The notes beneath the pieces are model-generated. The model did not search any database and was not told the DNA's origin. It saw nothing but the letters and a program-made list of their open reading frames with translations. The translations under genes and the position numbers were made by a program. A stretch of DNA of 64,000 bases from Nocardia arthritidis (lineage in GTDB: Bacteria; Actinomycetota; Actinomycetes; Mycobacteriales; Mycobacteriaceae), in assembly GCF_011801145.1 (NCBI RefSeq), contig NZ_CP046172.1, forward strand, positions 6,324,001-6,388,000. Direction: 5' to 3'. Positions 1 through 8,471 of the stretch are shown here, one piece after another (within the stretch, counting starts at the first letter, position 1; the number at the start of each line of letters is the position of its first letter).

Positions 1-2218
1 CCTTCGTAACATCCGACAGCAAACGGGTGCGGTCCAATGCCTCGATCTGAATCGCCACCAGGAACACCGACGACGGCGACGGCGCCCAAGCCACCTCGAT
101 GATGCGCTCGGACTGTTCGCGCAGCGAACCGGCGTTGGTGCAATCGGTGCGGTGCACGCTCACCGCACCGCCGCGGGTCACGAATCCCATGATCTCGTCG
201 CCGGGCACCGGGGTGCAGCACTTGGCCAGCTTGGCCACCGTCCCCGGCGCGCCCGGAATCAGCACGCCGGCATCCCCGGTGACGCGCTGACGGTTCGGCG
301 TCGTCGACGGGGTCGACCGCTCGGCCAGCTCGTTTTCCACGTCACCGATGCCGCCGAGCTGGGCCATCAACCGCTGCACCACATGATGCGCGGACACCTG
401 ATGCTCACCGACCGCGGTGTAGAGGCTGGAGATATCGGTGTAGTGCAGTTCGTGCGCGACGGCGGTCATCGCGTCGACGCTCATCAACCGCTGCAGCGGC
501 AGCCCGACCCGGCGGACCTCCTTGGAGATCTGATCCTTGCCGTTCTCCAGCGCCTCCTCGCGGCGCTCCTTGGCGAACCACTGCCGGATCTTGGCCTTGG
601 CGCGCGGGGACACCACGAAGTTCTGCCAGTCCCGGCTCGGCCCTGCGTTCTGCGCCTTCGAGGTGAAAACCTCGACGACCTCACCGTTTTCGAGCTGCCG
701 CTCCAGCGCGACCAGCCTGCCGTTCACCCGCGCGCCGATGCATTTGTGCCCGACCTCGGTGTGCACCGCGTAGGCGAAATCGACCGGTGTCGATTTCTGC
801 GGCAGCGTGATCACATCGCCCTTCGGCGTGAATACGAAGATCTCGGGCGACTTCAGGTCGAAGCGCAGGGACTCCAGGAATTCCGCCGGGTCGGCGGCCT
901 CCCGCTGCCAGTCGAGCAGCTGGCGCATCCACGCCATATCGTCGACCTCGGCGGTGTCATTGGAGTGCTTGCCCCTGGTCTCCTTGTAGCGCCAGTGCGC
1001 GGCAATGCCGAATTCGGCGGTGCGGTGCATGTCCTGGGTGCGGATCTGCACCTCGAGCGGCTTGCCGTCCGGCCCGACGACGGTGGTGTGCAGCGACTGG
1101 TAGACGCCGTAGCGCGGCTGGGCGATGTAGTCCTTGAACCGGCCCGCCATCGGCTGCCACAGCGAATGCACCACGCCGACCGCCGCGTAGCAGTCGCGCA
1201 CCTCGTCGCAGAGGATGCGGATGCCGACCAGGTCGTGGATGTCGTCGAAGTCCTTACCCTTGACGATCATCTTCTGATAGATCGACCAGTAGTGCTTGGG
1301 ACGACCCTCGACGGTCGCGTTGATCCGCGACGCCAGCAGGGTGTTCACGATTTCGGCGCGCACCTTCGCCAGGTAGGTGTCGCGGGACGGCGCGCGATCG
1401 GCGACCAGGCGGACGATCTCGTCGTACTTCTTCGGGTGCAGGATCGCGAAGGCCAGATCCTCCAGCTCCCACTTGACGGTCGCCATGCCGAGGCGGTGCG
1501 CCAGCGGCGCGATCACCTCCAGCGTCTCCTTGGCCTTCTTCGCCTGCTTCTCCGGCGGCAGGAAGCGCATGGTGCGCATGTTGTGCAGCCGGTCTGCCAC
1601 CTTGATCACCAGCACGCGCGGGTCGCGGGCCATCGCGATGATCATCTTGCGGATGGTCTCGGCCTCCGCGGCCGCGCCGAGGTTGACCTTGTCCAGCTTG
1701 GTGACGCCGTCGACCAGGTGCGCCACCTCGGCGCCGAAATCAAGGGTGAGCTGTTCCAGCGAGTAGCCGGTGTCCTCGACGGTGTCGTGCAGCAGGGCCG
1801 CGACCAGCGTCGTCGTGTCCATACCCAGTTCGGCCAGGATATTGGCGACCGCGAGCGGGTGGGTGATGTACGGGTCGCCGGATTTGCGGAACTGGTGCTT
1901 GTGCCGTTCGTCGGCGACGTCGAACGCGCGCTGCAGCAGCGTGAGATTCGCCTTCGGATACAGCTCGCGGTGCACCGTCGCCAGCGGCTCCAGCACCGGT
2001 TTGACCGCCGCGATACCGCGCTGACCGGTCATCCTGCGGGCAAGCCTGGCCCGGACCCGCCGCGACGCGGAGGTCGGGACCGCGGCCGCGGCGCCGGACT
2101 GCCTGACCTGCGGGGTACTCGGCGCCGACGGATCCGCACCCGAGGTGGGCTGCGCACCGTTCGACTGCGGGGCTCCGGCCGATTGCTCGACATTCGCCTC
2201 GCCCAAGTGCTGAGTCAT
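1..2218 (-). CDS. rel: Bifunctional (p)ppGpp synthetase/hydrolase Rel (3' end cut by window edge)
   Basis: Makes and degrades the alarmone (p)ppGpp in the stringent response. About 739 codons are present. The protein starts [12 protein letters not shown] after a GAGAGGTGG ribosome site. An HD hydrolase region follows, with [14 protein letters not shown] and [10 protein letters not shown], then the synthetase domain. A TGS domain sits near 620-780 ([17 protein letters not shown]), then the zinc-finger/RIS region ([22 protein letters not shown]). The reading frame leaves the window at the start of the ACT domain ([13 protein letters not shown]). About 50 C-terminal residues are therefore missing compared with the usual ~790. 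Both the HD pair and the synthetase half are present, so I infer a bifunctional enzyme. It follows apt, as in mycobacteria. The 211 bp upstream (2219-2429) show no other gene. Confidence 0.97.
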   Translation of the reverse strand, partial: MTQHLGEANVEQSAGAPQSNGAQPTSGADPSAPSTPQVRQSGAAAAVPTSASRRVRARLARRMTGQRGIAAVKPVLEPLATVHRELYPKANLTLLQRAFDVADERHKHQFRKSGDPYITHPLAVANILAELGMDTTTLVAALLHDTVEDTGYSLEQLTLDFGAEVAHLVDGVTKLDKVNLGAAAEAETIRKMIIAMARDPRVLVIKVADRLHNMRTMRFLPPEKQAKKAKETLEVIAPLAHRLGMATVKWELEDLAFAILHPKKYDEIVRLVADRAPSRDTYLAKVRAEIVNTLLASRINATVEGRPKHYWSIYQKMIVKGKDFDDIHDLVGIRILCDEVRDCYAAVGVVHSLWQPMAGRFKDYIAQPRYGVYQSLHTTVVGPDGKPLEVQIRTQDMHRTAEFGIAAHWRYKETRGKHSNDTAEVDDMAWMRQLLDWQREAADPAEFLESLRFDLKSPEIFVFTPKGDVITLPQKSTPVDFAYAVHTEVGHKCIGARVNGRLVALERQLENGEVVEVFTSKAQNAGPSRDWQNFVVSPRAKAKIRQWFAKERREEALENGKDQISKEVRRVGLPLQRLMSVDAMTAVAHELHYTDISSLYTAVGEHQVSAHHVVQRLMAQLGGIGDVENELAERSTPSTTPNRQRVTGDAGVLIPGAPGTVAKLAKCCTPVPGDEIMGFVTRGGAVSVHRTDCTNAGSLREQSERIIEVAWAPSPSSVFLVAIQIEALDRTRLLSDVTK

Positions 2219-2429
2219 GCCACCACCTCTCACTGCGACGGTCGGATCACCCTATCCGACCGCTGCAACCGCCAATCCCAACTCTAGTCCCGGTCCGACG
2301 CGGACGTCTTTCGCCAGCTCGTCCGAGCATCAACCCGTCGCATCCGCGAAATCATCCCGGAATACGCCCGTCGAATCGCCGGGCCGTGCCGAGTCGACAA
2401 CGAACGGCGACGGTGATCGGTTTCGCGGT

Positions 2430-3410
2430 TCAGCGCACGGCGGGCGGCGCCGCGGCCAACTGGGCGGCGACGGGCACGGTGGCCTGGGTGGACCGCATGG
2501 AGACGCCGTCGGCCGACGGTGCGGGCGGCGCGCCGAGCAGGTCGAGGATCGTCGGGGTGAGATCGACGAGGGTATGCCGGGCGCTGGTGCTGCCCGGGGT
2601 GAAGTCGGGACCGCGCGCGATGACGAAATTCGTTGTCTCGTCGTCGGTTTGGCCGCCGTGGCCGCCCTCGGGGCGGTGTCCGTGATCGGCCGTCACCAGA
2701 ACCGTCCAGCGCTCGGCCGGATTGGCGGCGGCGCGTGCGTCGACGGCGGCGATCATCCGGCCGACGTGCTCGTCGACCCGGCAGACGGCCTCCAGATAGT
2801 CCTCGGACGCGCCGCCGCTGCGGTGGCCGGCCCGGTCGACCTGATCCAGGTGGGTGAAGAGGAAATCGGGGGCGAACCGGGTGATGGCGGTGACGACGCC
2901 GTCGGTGGTCTCCGTGTCGAGGCTGATCTCTTTGGGGTCGTGCGGGCATTCGGGCGTCGCCATCACGACGTCGGCGCGCCGGTCTCCGCTGGCGGCCATC
3001 AGGGCGAGCTTGTCCCAGCTGGTGATCGACCTGGTCCTGATATTCGGGTCGTGTTGTTCGAGCTGGGAGAACACCGTCGGATAGCGGGTGAAGGGTGTGG
3101 CGTCGAACTCGTTGTCCTTGATGCCGTGCTTGGTATCCCATACGCCGGTGAGCACGGTGGCCCAGGACGGACCGGAGATGGTGGTGTGCGGGGCGATCGA
3201 ACCGCGGGAGAGCAGTCCGGCGGCGCAGAGCCGGAACAGATTCCTGGCGCGAACCTGTTCCGCCTTATGCCACATCAGGCCGTCGATGCCGATGAGCAGG
3301 ACCTTCGTGGCGCCGGGTCGGGTGGCGTCCGCCGCGGCGCGGGCGGTACCCGGAAGGACCGTTGCGGCCGTGGCGGCAACGGCCGACGCGAGCAGTTGCC
3401 TGCGGTTCAT
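2430..3410 (-). CDS. Exported alkaline phosphatase-superfamily phosphodiesterase (type I phosphodiesterase/nucleotide pyrophosphatase)
   Basis: A 326-residue hydrolase with a Tat-type signal: twin arginine in MNRRQLLASAV, then an Ala-rich segment ending near AARA. Superfamily landmarks occur in order: a first metal aspartate in LLIGIDGLM, a likely Thr/Ser nucleophile in ISGPSWATVLTG, HLDQVDRAGH, and the late metal motif TADHGHRPEGGHGG. Known members cleave phosphodiester or pyrophosphate bonds of nucleotides or lipids outside the cytoplasm; the substrate cannot be read from the sequence. It is a single gene, divergent from the metallophosphoesterase at 3586. The 175 bp between the two genes probably hold both promoters. 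Confidence 0.85.
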   Translation of the reverse strand: MNRRQLLASAVAATAATVLPGTARAAADATRPGATKVLLIGIDGLMWHKAEQVRARNLFRLCAAGLLSRGSIAPHTTISGPSWATVLTGVWDTKHGIKDNEFDATPFTRYPTVFSQLEQHDPNIRTRSITSWDKLALMAASGDRRADVVMATPECPHDPKEISLDTETTDGVVTAITRFAPDFLFTHLDQVDRAGHRSGGASEDYLEAVCRVDEHVGRMIAAVDARAAANPAERWTVLVTADHGHRPEGGHGGQTDDETTNFVIARGPDFTPGSTSARHTLVDLTPTILDLLGAPPAPSADGVSMRSTQATVPVAAQLAAAPPAVR

Positions 3411-3585
3411 GATTGAACCATGCGGGCATTCGCGCAGGTCCGAAAGGGTGGCGCGCGAGTGTTCATGGATGTTTCACCGGTCGCGCCATCGCTCGTTGCC
3501 TCGCTGAACGGCGGCTGAACTTTCCATAGCCAATAGCTATTCATACAGGTCACAGCCGTATAGCCGATCGGTTAAGGAATATCCG

Positions 3586-4386
3586 TTGACAGCACCGCCG
3601 TCGCCGTGCCGGACTGTGCGCATGTCATCGGACAATGCCGGGTCCGCGATCCGGATCGCCGCCGTCGCCGATCTGCATCTGCGCACCGCGGTGGCAGGCC
3701 GCTTCCGCCCGGCCTTCCTGCGTCTGGCCGAATATGCCGACATCCTTTTGCTGGCAGGCGATCTCACCGAGGGCGGGACGCTGCGGCAGGCGGATCTGCT
3801 GTGCGCCGAGATCGCGGACCTGCCGGTGCCGGTGGTCGGCGTACTCGGCAACCACGACCACGATCGGCGGCTCGGCTACCGGATCGCCACCATGCTCGGC
3901 GGAATCGGCGTGCACATGCTGGACGGCGCGGCCGTCACGCTGCCGGTGCGCGGCACCGTCGTCGGCATCGCGGGCGTGCAGGGTGGCGGCGGCGGATTTC
4001 CCGGCTACCCGGGAACACCCGACGATGGCAGCCTCGAGCATCGGGCCAGGATGCGGCGCGGACCGGTCGACGCCGGGCGGCTGCACCAGGCCCTGGAAAC
4101 CCTCGACTGCGAAATACGCGTCGCGCTGACGCATTTCGCGCCGAGCCTGGACACCATCGTCGGTGAACCGCCGAAGATCTATCCCGGACTCGGCTGCCGG
4201 GAGTTGGGCGATGCCGTCGACGCGGGCGGCGCGGTGCTCGCGATCCACGGACACGCGCACGCCGGAACGGAATTCGGCGTCACCGCGGGCGGAGTTCCGG
4301 TGCGCAACGTGGCTTATCCGGTGCTGCGGCGGGAGTACGCGGTGTACGAGGTGCGCGCGGGCGGACAGGTTACCGTCACCCCATGA
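3586..4386 (+). CDS. Calcineurin-like metallophosphoesterase
   Basis: A 266-residue cytoplasmic phosphoesterase with the full dinuclear-metal motif set: VADLHL (DxH), [10 protein letters not shown] (GD), [10 protein letters not shown] (GNHD), VALTHFAPS (single His) and AIHGHAHAG (GHxH). I chose the TTG at 3586 because an AAGGA site lies 7 nt upstream; an ATG at 3622 is an alternative without a clear site. The stop overlaps the start of the YnfA-like gene by 4 bp (ATGATG), so the two are probably translationally coupled. The substrate is unknown. Confidence 0.88.
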   Translation: MTAPPSPCRTVRMSSDNAGSAIRIAAVADLHLRTAVAGRFRPAFLRLAEYADILLLAGDLTEGGTLRQADLLCAEIADLPVPVVGVLGNHDHDRRLGYRIATMLGGIGVHMLDGAAVTLPVRGTVVGIAGVQGGGGGFPGYPGTPDDGSLEHRARMRRGPVDAGRLHQALETLDCEIRVALTHFAPSLDTIVGEPPKIYPGLGCRELGDAVDAGGAVLAIHGHAHAGTEFGVTAGGVPVRNVAYPVLRREYAVYEVRAGGQVTVTP

Positions 4387-4715
4387 TGGTTGCCCGTTCA
4401 CTGCTGCTGTTCGCGCTGGCCGCACTCGCCGAGATCGGCGGTGCCTGGCTGGTGTGGCAGGGCTGGCGCGAGCATCGCGGCGTCGTGTGGATCGCGGCGG
4501 GCATCGTCGCGCTCGGCGCGTACGGATTCGTCGCGACCTTCCAGCAGGACCCCAACTTCGGCCGGATTCTGGCGGCTTACGGCGGTGTGTTCGTCGCGGG
4601 CTCGCTGGCCTGGGGCATGGTCGTCGACAAATTCCATCCGGACCGGTGGGACTACCTCGGCGCGGCCATCTGCCTCGTCGGCGTCGCCATCATCATGTAC
4701 GCGCCGCGCGGTTGA
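4383..4715 (+). CDS. YnfA/UPF0060 family small membrane protein
   Basis: A 110-residue inner-membrane protein with four predicted helices: [46 protein letters not shown] and [15 protein letters not shown]. The spacing and the motifs WQGWREHR and RWDYLGA fit the YnfA family, which resembles small multidrug-resistance proteins but has no settled role. It starts inside the stop of the metallophosphoesterase gene, so it is the second gene of a two-gene unit. Confidence 0.9.
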   Translation: MMVARSLLLFALAALAEIGGAWLVWQGWREHRGVVWIAAGIVALGAYGFVATFQQDPNFGRILAAYGGVFVAGSLAWGMVVDKFHPDRWDYLGAAICLVGVAIIMYAPRG

Positions 4716-4731
4716 TCGTGAACCGCGGCTT

Positions 4732-5357
4732 TCAGTCGTCGGACTCGAAGGCCCAGACGACGGCGGGGCGGCCGGTCGCTTTGGTGCGGCGGCGTTCGGC
4801 GGTGCGGTGCAGGCCCGGGATGGCGGAGAGGGTGCGGTTGAGGTTGGCGGGGTCCGGCCGGACGCCGAGCAGGGAGGTAGTCAGGTCGACGGCGCGGGTG
4901 GCGGGGAATTCGGCGCCGGTGAGCGCGCGGGTGAAGGTCACGTCCTTCCAGAGCAGGCGGGCGAGCAGTCCGCGCGCCGCCTCGACGATACGGTTGTGAT
5001 CGAAGGCGAGCTCCGGCAGCTTGTCGAACGAAACCCATTGTGCCGGAGCATCATTCGGGCCGACCACGGCCCACATGGCGATGGACAGCGTCGGGCCGCG
5101 CGGATCGCGATTCGGTTCGTCGAAGGTGATCAGCTGCCCGACCGCGCCGATCGCCGCCTCCGGCACACCGAGTTTCGCGTGCACCGCGCGCCGCGCCGCC
5201 ACCGCCAACCGCTCCCCCGCCCGAGCAGCACACCGGGCAGCGCGAGCCGCCCCGCGAACGGATCCCATTCGCGCGGCGCGATTCCGATGGTCACCGCGGT
5301 ATCGTCGGGCCAACACCGCAGCGCAACCACGTCCACCGAGACAACCGATTGCTCCAC
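4732..5357 (-). pseudogene. NrtR-like protein: degenerate NUDIX domain plus winged-helix tail, split by a 1-nt frameshift
   Basis: Two frames together read as one 208-residue protein. The N-terminus, from GTG 5357 with AGGA 9 nt upstream, is MEQSVVSVDVVALRCW to WDPFAGRLALPGVLLG. The rest, from about 5213, is ERLAVAARRAVHAKLG, WVSFDKLPEL, LLWKDVTFTRALTGAEFP and GRPAVVWAF. The break is at the C5 run 5214-5218; one more C restores the frame, and the 626-nt span is one short of a multiple of three. The NUDIX box has lost its catalytic glutamates (RAVHAKLGV where REUxEExGU is expected). With the C-terminal tail this resembles NrtR-type regulators, which bind ADP-ribose-like ligands. It is last in the VWA / PurA-like operon. 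It may be truly broken or a sequencing error. Confidence 0.75.
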
Positions 5358-5429
5358 GACGCCATATCCTGCCCGAGCGGCCCAACCGGTTCGGATCTCG
5401 GGTGGCCGCGACCCTTCCCGCGCGATTCT

Positions 5430-6683
5430 TCACGCGGCCATTGGCATCCGATGGGGCGAACGGTTCGAGCGGTCCGGGCCGTCGGCGGTGAGGACCACCG
5501 GAACGCCGAGCTCGCGTTCGAACCATGGGATGGGATCGGCGGGCAGCTCCGTCAGAATCGGTTGGGCATCGCTGACCAGTGCGGTCAGCCGCCCCTGATA
5601 CGAGAGGTCCCGCCACGTTCCGGGTGCCAGCCGATCCAGAACACCATCAGAAGTGAGGTAACCGACTGCCGCACACCGTGTTCCGGGCGCGTCCAGATGG
5701 TTGACCACCAGCCCGTCGATGCCGCCGCACACCTCGATTGCGTACCACAGCAACACCGGATCCAGGTGACCGAGCCGGAACGCACCCTGATACGGCCCGA
5801 ACATGTTGTGCGACTCCGGAATTGCGAGCGCCGGATCCTCGGTGGGGAACGGGCCAGCGCCGTGACGGGTCATATACGTGCGGGTGACGCCGAGGACACG
5901 GCCACGCGCGCCGATCGACGCCAGCATCGCGTGGACATGGCGCGGTTCCACCGTGGACCAGGTGGTGTGCGGATGGAAGCCGCGCCACTCGTCGAGCAGC
6001 ACGCCCTGTGCCCCTTCGAAAATCAGGCGGCCGCGGCGCGCGAGGTCCGCGAACAGCCGATCGTCCGCGAATTCGACCGCGGCGGCGAACTCCCGGTACA
6101 TATCGACCAGGTCGTCGATCGGCTCGTAGCGGTGCGGGCCCGGCGCGATCAGCGGGCCGTAATGCGCGGCCAGCTCACGCAGCTTGGCGCGCAGGATATC
6201 CGGGCGCAGGCAGTCCGCCACCCGCGGCGCATCGTGTTCGAGTGCGTACCAGGCCGTTTCGCCGATGCCACGCCCGCATGAACCGTGCCGCGAAGCACCC
6301 CGCGCATCCTCGCGGGCCCGGTTGGCGGCGATGTGGATCGGCGTGGTGAGCAGCGCCCGCCCGTCGATGCGCAACAGTGACAACGGATCTCGCACGCCCA
6401 GCGCGGCCAGCGCGCGCACCTCGCCCGCCAGCGCGATCGGCTCGACCAGCATGTGCCGCGAAAGCAGCGTCGGCACACCGGAAAACGTGCCGGAGCCGAA
6501 TTGCGCGAAGGTATGGTGCCGGCCGCGGGCGAGCACGTTGTGCGCTGCCTGCGCCCCGCCGTTGAAGCGCACCACCGCGCTGACCTCGAGCCCGGCCTCC
6601 GGGGCGCACAACCAGTCGACCGTCGCGCCCTTTCCGGCATCGCCGAAACCGAGATCGACGACGATGAGGTGATCGTCGAACAT
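5430..6683 (-). CDS. Divergent adenylosuccinate synthetase-like (PurA family) protein
   Basis: A 417-residue protein with the PurA fold signature. The nucleotide loop is GFGDAGKGATVDWL (usual GDEGKGK), followed by VVRFNGGAQAAHNVL (usual GGHNAGHT), MTRHGAGPFPTE, and NHLD in the guanine-recognition position. The counterparts of catalytic Asp13 and His41 of E. coli PurA are kept. Several IMP/aspartate-binding positions differ: Glu and Lys of the loop, the Asn of GGHNAGH, and the Arg-rich GRxRRxGW loop, which reads QGAFRLGHLD. I infer a paralogue with altered substrate rather than the housekeeping PurA. It lies 78 nt after the VWA gene and 72 nt before the NUDIX-like gene on the same strand. Confidence 0.82.
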   Translation of the reverse strand: MFDDHLIVVDLGFGDAGKGATVDWLCAPEAGLEVSAVVRFNGGAQAAHNVLARGRHHTFAQFGSGTFSGVPTLLSRHMLVEPIALAGEVRALAALGVRDPLSLLRIDGRALLTTPIHIAANRAREDARGASRHGSCGRGIGETAWYALEHDAPRVADCLRPDILRAKLRELAAHYGPLIAPGPHRYEPIDDLVDMYREFAAAVEFADDRLFADLARRGRLIFEGAQGVLLDEWRGFHPHTTWSTVEPRHVHAMLASIGARGRVLGVTRTYMTRHGAGPFPTEDPALAIPESHNMFGPYQGAFRLGHLDPVLLWYAIEVCGGIDGLVVNHLDAPGTRCAAVGYLTSDGVLDRLAPGTWRDLSYQGRLTALVSDAQPILTELPADPIPWFERELGVPVVLTADGPDRSNRSPHRMPMAA

Positions 6684-6761
6684 CTTGCGCCCCTTACCTT
6701 TCCGAGACTGGACCGAGTCGGCGGGCCCGATCGCGCGCCGACCCGATACCGGATCCGGTGA

Positions 6762-7697
6762 TCAGTCGCCGGGCAGTGCCCGCGGACCGTGCGCCGCGAG
6801 CGCCTTGCCCACCGACGCCGCCTCCAGATCCGAGCCGACGTCGCACAGGTCGGCGAGACCGGTGTGCAGGTCCACCGCGGCCTCCTCCAAACCGATTGTC
6901 AGCGCGATCAATTCGCAGACCGCATCCGGATCGTCGAGCTTCATGAAGCGCTGTCCGAGCAGCGCGCGCCAGTGGTCGGCGATCTCCGGATCGTCGAAGT
7001 AGCTGGACTGGTTGGGCAGGATGAAGTACACGTGCCAGCGTTCGGCGAGTTCGCGGTAGATCGATTCGACCGAAATGTTGCGCGCCACATGGTCGCCGAT
7101 CACATCGCGGATGTGCCGCGCCGCCAGCCCCGGCTTGTTCAGCTCGTCGCCGATCAGGAACAGGTAGCCGCGCTTGCGGCGCTTCTCCCATGCGTCGGTC
7201 ACCACGTGGGTGGCCATGAAATACGCTGCCAGCTCATAGCTTTCGGACTTCTGGCCGCCGCCGTTGCCCTCCAGGAAGATATTGCGCAGCTGTTCGTCCA
7301 TCCGGTTGTCGGATTCGAACTGCCCGATCTGCAGCGGCACCCGGTCGCTGTCGGCATCGCCGATGGCGCCGAAGAGGATCTGCGGATCCTCGGCATATCC
7401 CTTGCGCTGCAACAGTCCATGCAATTTGCCGAGCTTGTCCTGCATGATGCGGGGCACCCGCCCCATCGATCCGGTGACGTCGAACAGCACCGCGATCGGC
7501 AGCGAATTGCCGTGCTCGGCCGAATCCCGGCTCTCCCGGGCGGCGACCCCCAGCGGATCGAGCGTGGGATGCGCCCGCCAGTTCGTATGCGGTTCGGACC
7601 GCATACGCGCGGTGTATCCGAAATCGTCGAGCCCCCGACTGGCACGGTAGGTCTTGGCCGCGCGATACGCGCCGTCATCCCAGTGTCCGTAACCCAT
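6762..7697 (-). CDS. VWA-domain protein of the PurA-like operon
   Basis: A 311-residue soluble protein, first gene of a three-gene minus-strand operon. Residues 65-240 form a von Willebrand A fold with the MIDAS-like motif LFDVTGSMG (DxTGS instead of DxSxS), then FGAIGDADSD and FLIGDELNKPGLAARH. The N-terminus GYGHWDDGAYRAAKTYRA is polar and has no signal or membrane segment. VWA proteins usually bind metal and scaffold ATPases or other partners. No ATPase is adjacent here, so its partner may be the PurA-like protein (inference). AGGAAG precedes the ATG, and a palindrome lies at 7722-7748. Confidence 0.85.
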   Translation of the reverse strand: MGYGHWDDGAYRAAKTYRASRGLDDFGYTARMRSEPHTNWRAHPTLDPLGVAARESRDSAEHGNSLPIAVLFDVTGSMGRVPRIMQDKLGKLHGLLQRKGYAEDPQILFGAIGDADSDRVPLQIGQFESDNRMDEQLRNIFLEGNGGGQKSESYELAAYFMATHVVTDAWEKRRKRGYLFLIGDELNKPGLAARHIRDVIGDHVARNISVESIYRELAERWHVYFILPNQSSYFDDPEIADHWRALLGQRFMKLDDPDAVCELIALTIGLEEAAVDLHTGLADLCDVGSDLEAASVGKALAAHGPRALPGD

Positions 7698-7721
7698 TGT
7701 GGATCACTTCCTCTCGTGAAC

Positions 7722-7748
7722 TAGTTTTAGTGTAGATAACCAAAACTA
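7722..7748. promoter_or_regulatory. Palindromic operator candidate upstream of the VWA / PurA-like operon
   Basis: Arms TAGTTTT (7722-7728) and AAAACTA (7742-7748) are perfect inverted repeats, and the inner pairs at 7730-7731 and 7739-7740 also match. It sits 25 nt before the VWA start, where an autoregulator encoded by the NrtR-like last gene could act (inference). It is AT-rich against a GC-rich background. Confidence 0.6.
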
Positions 7749-7784
7749 ATTCCGTCAAGGATCCGGCAACGGATCCAACCTGAC

Positions 7785-8393
7785 TCAGCGGCCCTCGGTA
7801 CGCTCGCGCAGCGCCGCCTTCTTCGCGCGGTTGCCGCAGGTGCCCATCGAACACCAGCGGCGGCTGCCCGGGCGGGAGGTGTCGAGGAACAGTGCGTGAC
7901 AGTCCGCGCCCGCGCAGATACGGATGCGGTCGGCGTGCTCGGAAGTGGCCAGTTCCAATGCATCTCGCGCGATCAGCACCAGGGTGGCGGACACCGGATC
8001 TTCGGCGATCCAGCTCAATTGCCCGTTCGACAGCTGCGGTGCGGGCGGTGCGCCGAGCGCCGAGTTGTTGAGTATCCGGCGGGCCGAGCCCGGGCAGGCA
8101 TCGGCTCCCGCACCCGAGCGCGCGGCCTCGATGAGCGCATAGGCCGCCTCGCGTACGGCGCGCGCCTCGGTGAGGGCGGCGGCCGTGGGCGGAGCGATCC
8201 GACCGGCCCGGATCGGGCCACACTGCCGCACCCAGGCCGCCAGCGCGGCGGGATCGGACAGTTCGTCGACCGCCGTCGCCGTTCCCCGATACCGCAGCGT
8301 GCGCACGAAGTCGAGGCTGATCCGGCCCGCGCCCTGCCGGAATCGCGGGGTGGACGAACTTGGCGCGCTTGATTTTTCGGCAGCAGTCGGCAC
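7785..8393 (-). CDS. CGNR zinc-finger (ABATE domain) transcriptional regulator
   Basis: A 202-residue regulator with an N-terminal ligand-binding-like ABATE region (ISLDFVRTLRYRG near residue 24) and a C-terminal CGNR zinc finger: RICAGADCHALFLD, then SRRWCSMGTCGNRAKK. Four cysteines are placed to bind zinc, and the basic tail fits DNA binding. It is divergent from an MFS exporter 78 bp away. Two tandem inverted repeats lie between the genes, so it probably controls both itself and the transporter. Confidence 0.9.
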   Translation of the reverse strand: MPTAAEKSSAPSSSTPRFRQGAGRISLDFVRTLRYRGTATAVDELSDPAALAAWVRQCGPIRAGRIAPPTAAALTEARAVREAAYALIEAARSGAGADACPGSARRILNNSALGAPPAPQLSNGQLSWIAEDPVSATLVLIARDALELATSEHADRIRICAGADCHALFLDTSRPGSRRWCSMGTCGNRAKKAALRERTEGR

Positions 8394-8411
8394 GGCGCCC
8401 AGTCTATCGAA

Positions 8412-8455
8412 GAACCGGTTTTACTGGTACCTTCATGAACCAGTCAAACTGGTTC
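8412..8455. promoter_or_regulatory. Two tandem operators between CGNR regulator and MFS gene
   Basis: Two copies of GAACCRG-N5-CTGGTWC occur at 8412-8430 and 8437-8455, 25 bp apart. The second is a perfect 7+7 inverted repeat and the first has one arm mismatch. They fill the centre of the 78-bp divergent intergenic region, so I infer binding sites of the CGNR protein. Confidence 0.7.
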
Positions 8456-8471
8456 TCTTCGTGAGGTACGC

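Noticed and set aside
152..2287. 711-residue plus-strand open frame across rel
   Set aside because: Antisense shadow of the rel gene. It has His/Arg/Gly-rich composition and no motifs, while the minus strand encodes full Rel domains.
4732..5616. 294-residue continuous frame as the true NUDIX-like protein
   Set aside because: Its first ~130 residues are an Arg-rich shadow of the PurA-like gene and the intergenic region. The genuine N-terminus is in the neighbouring frame from GTG 5357.
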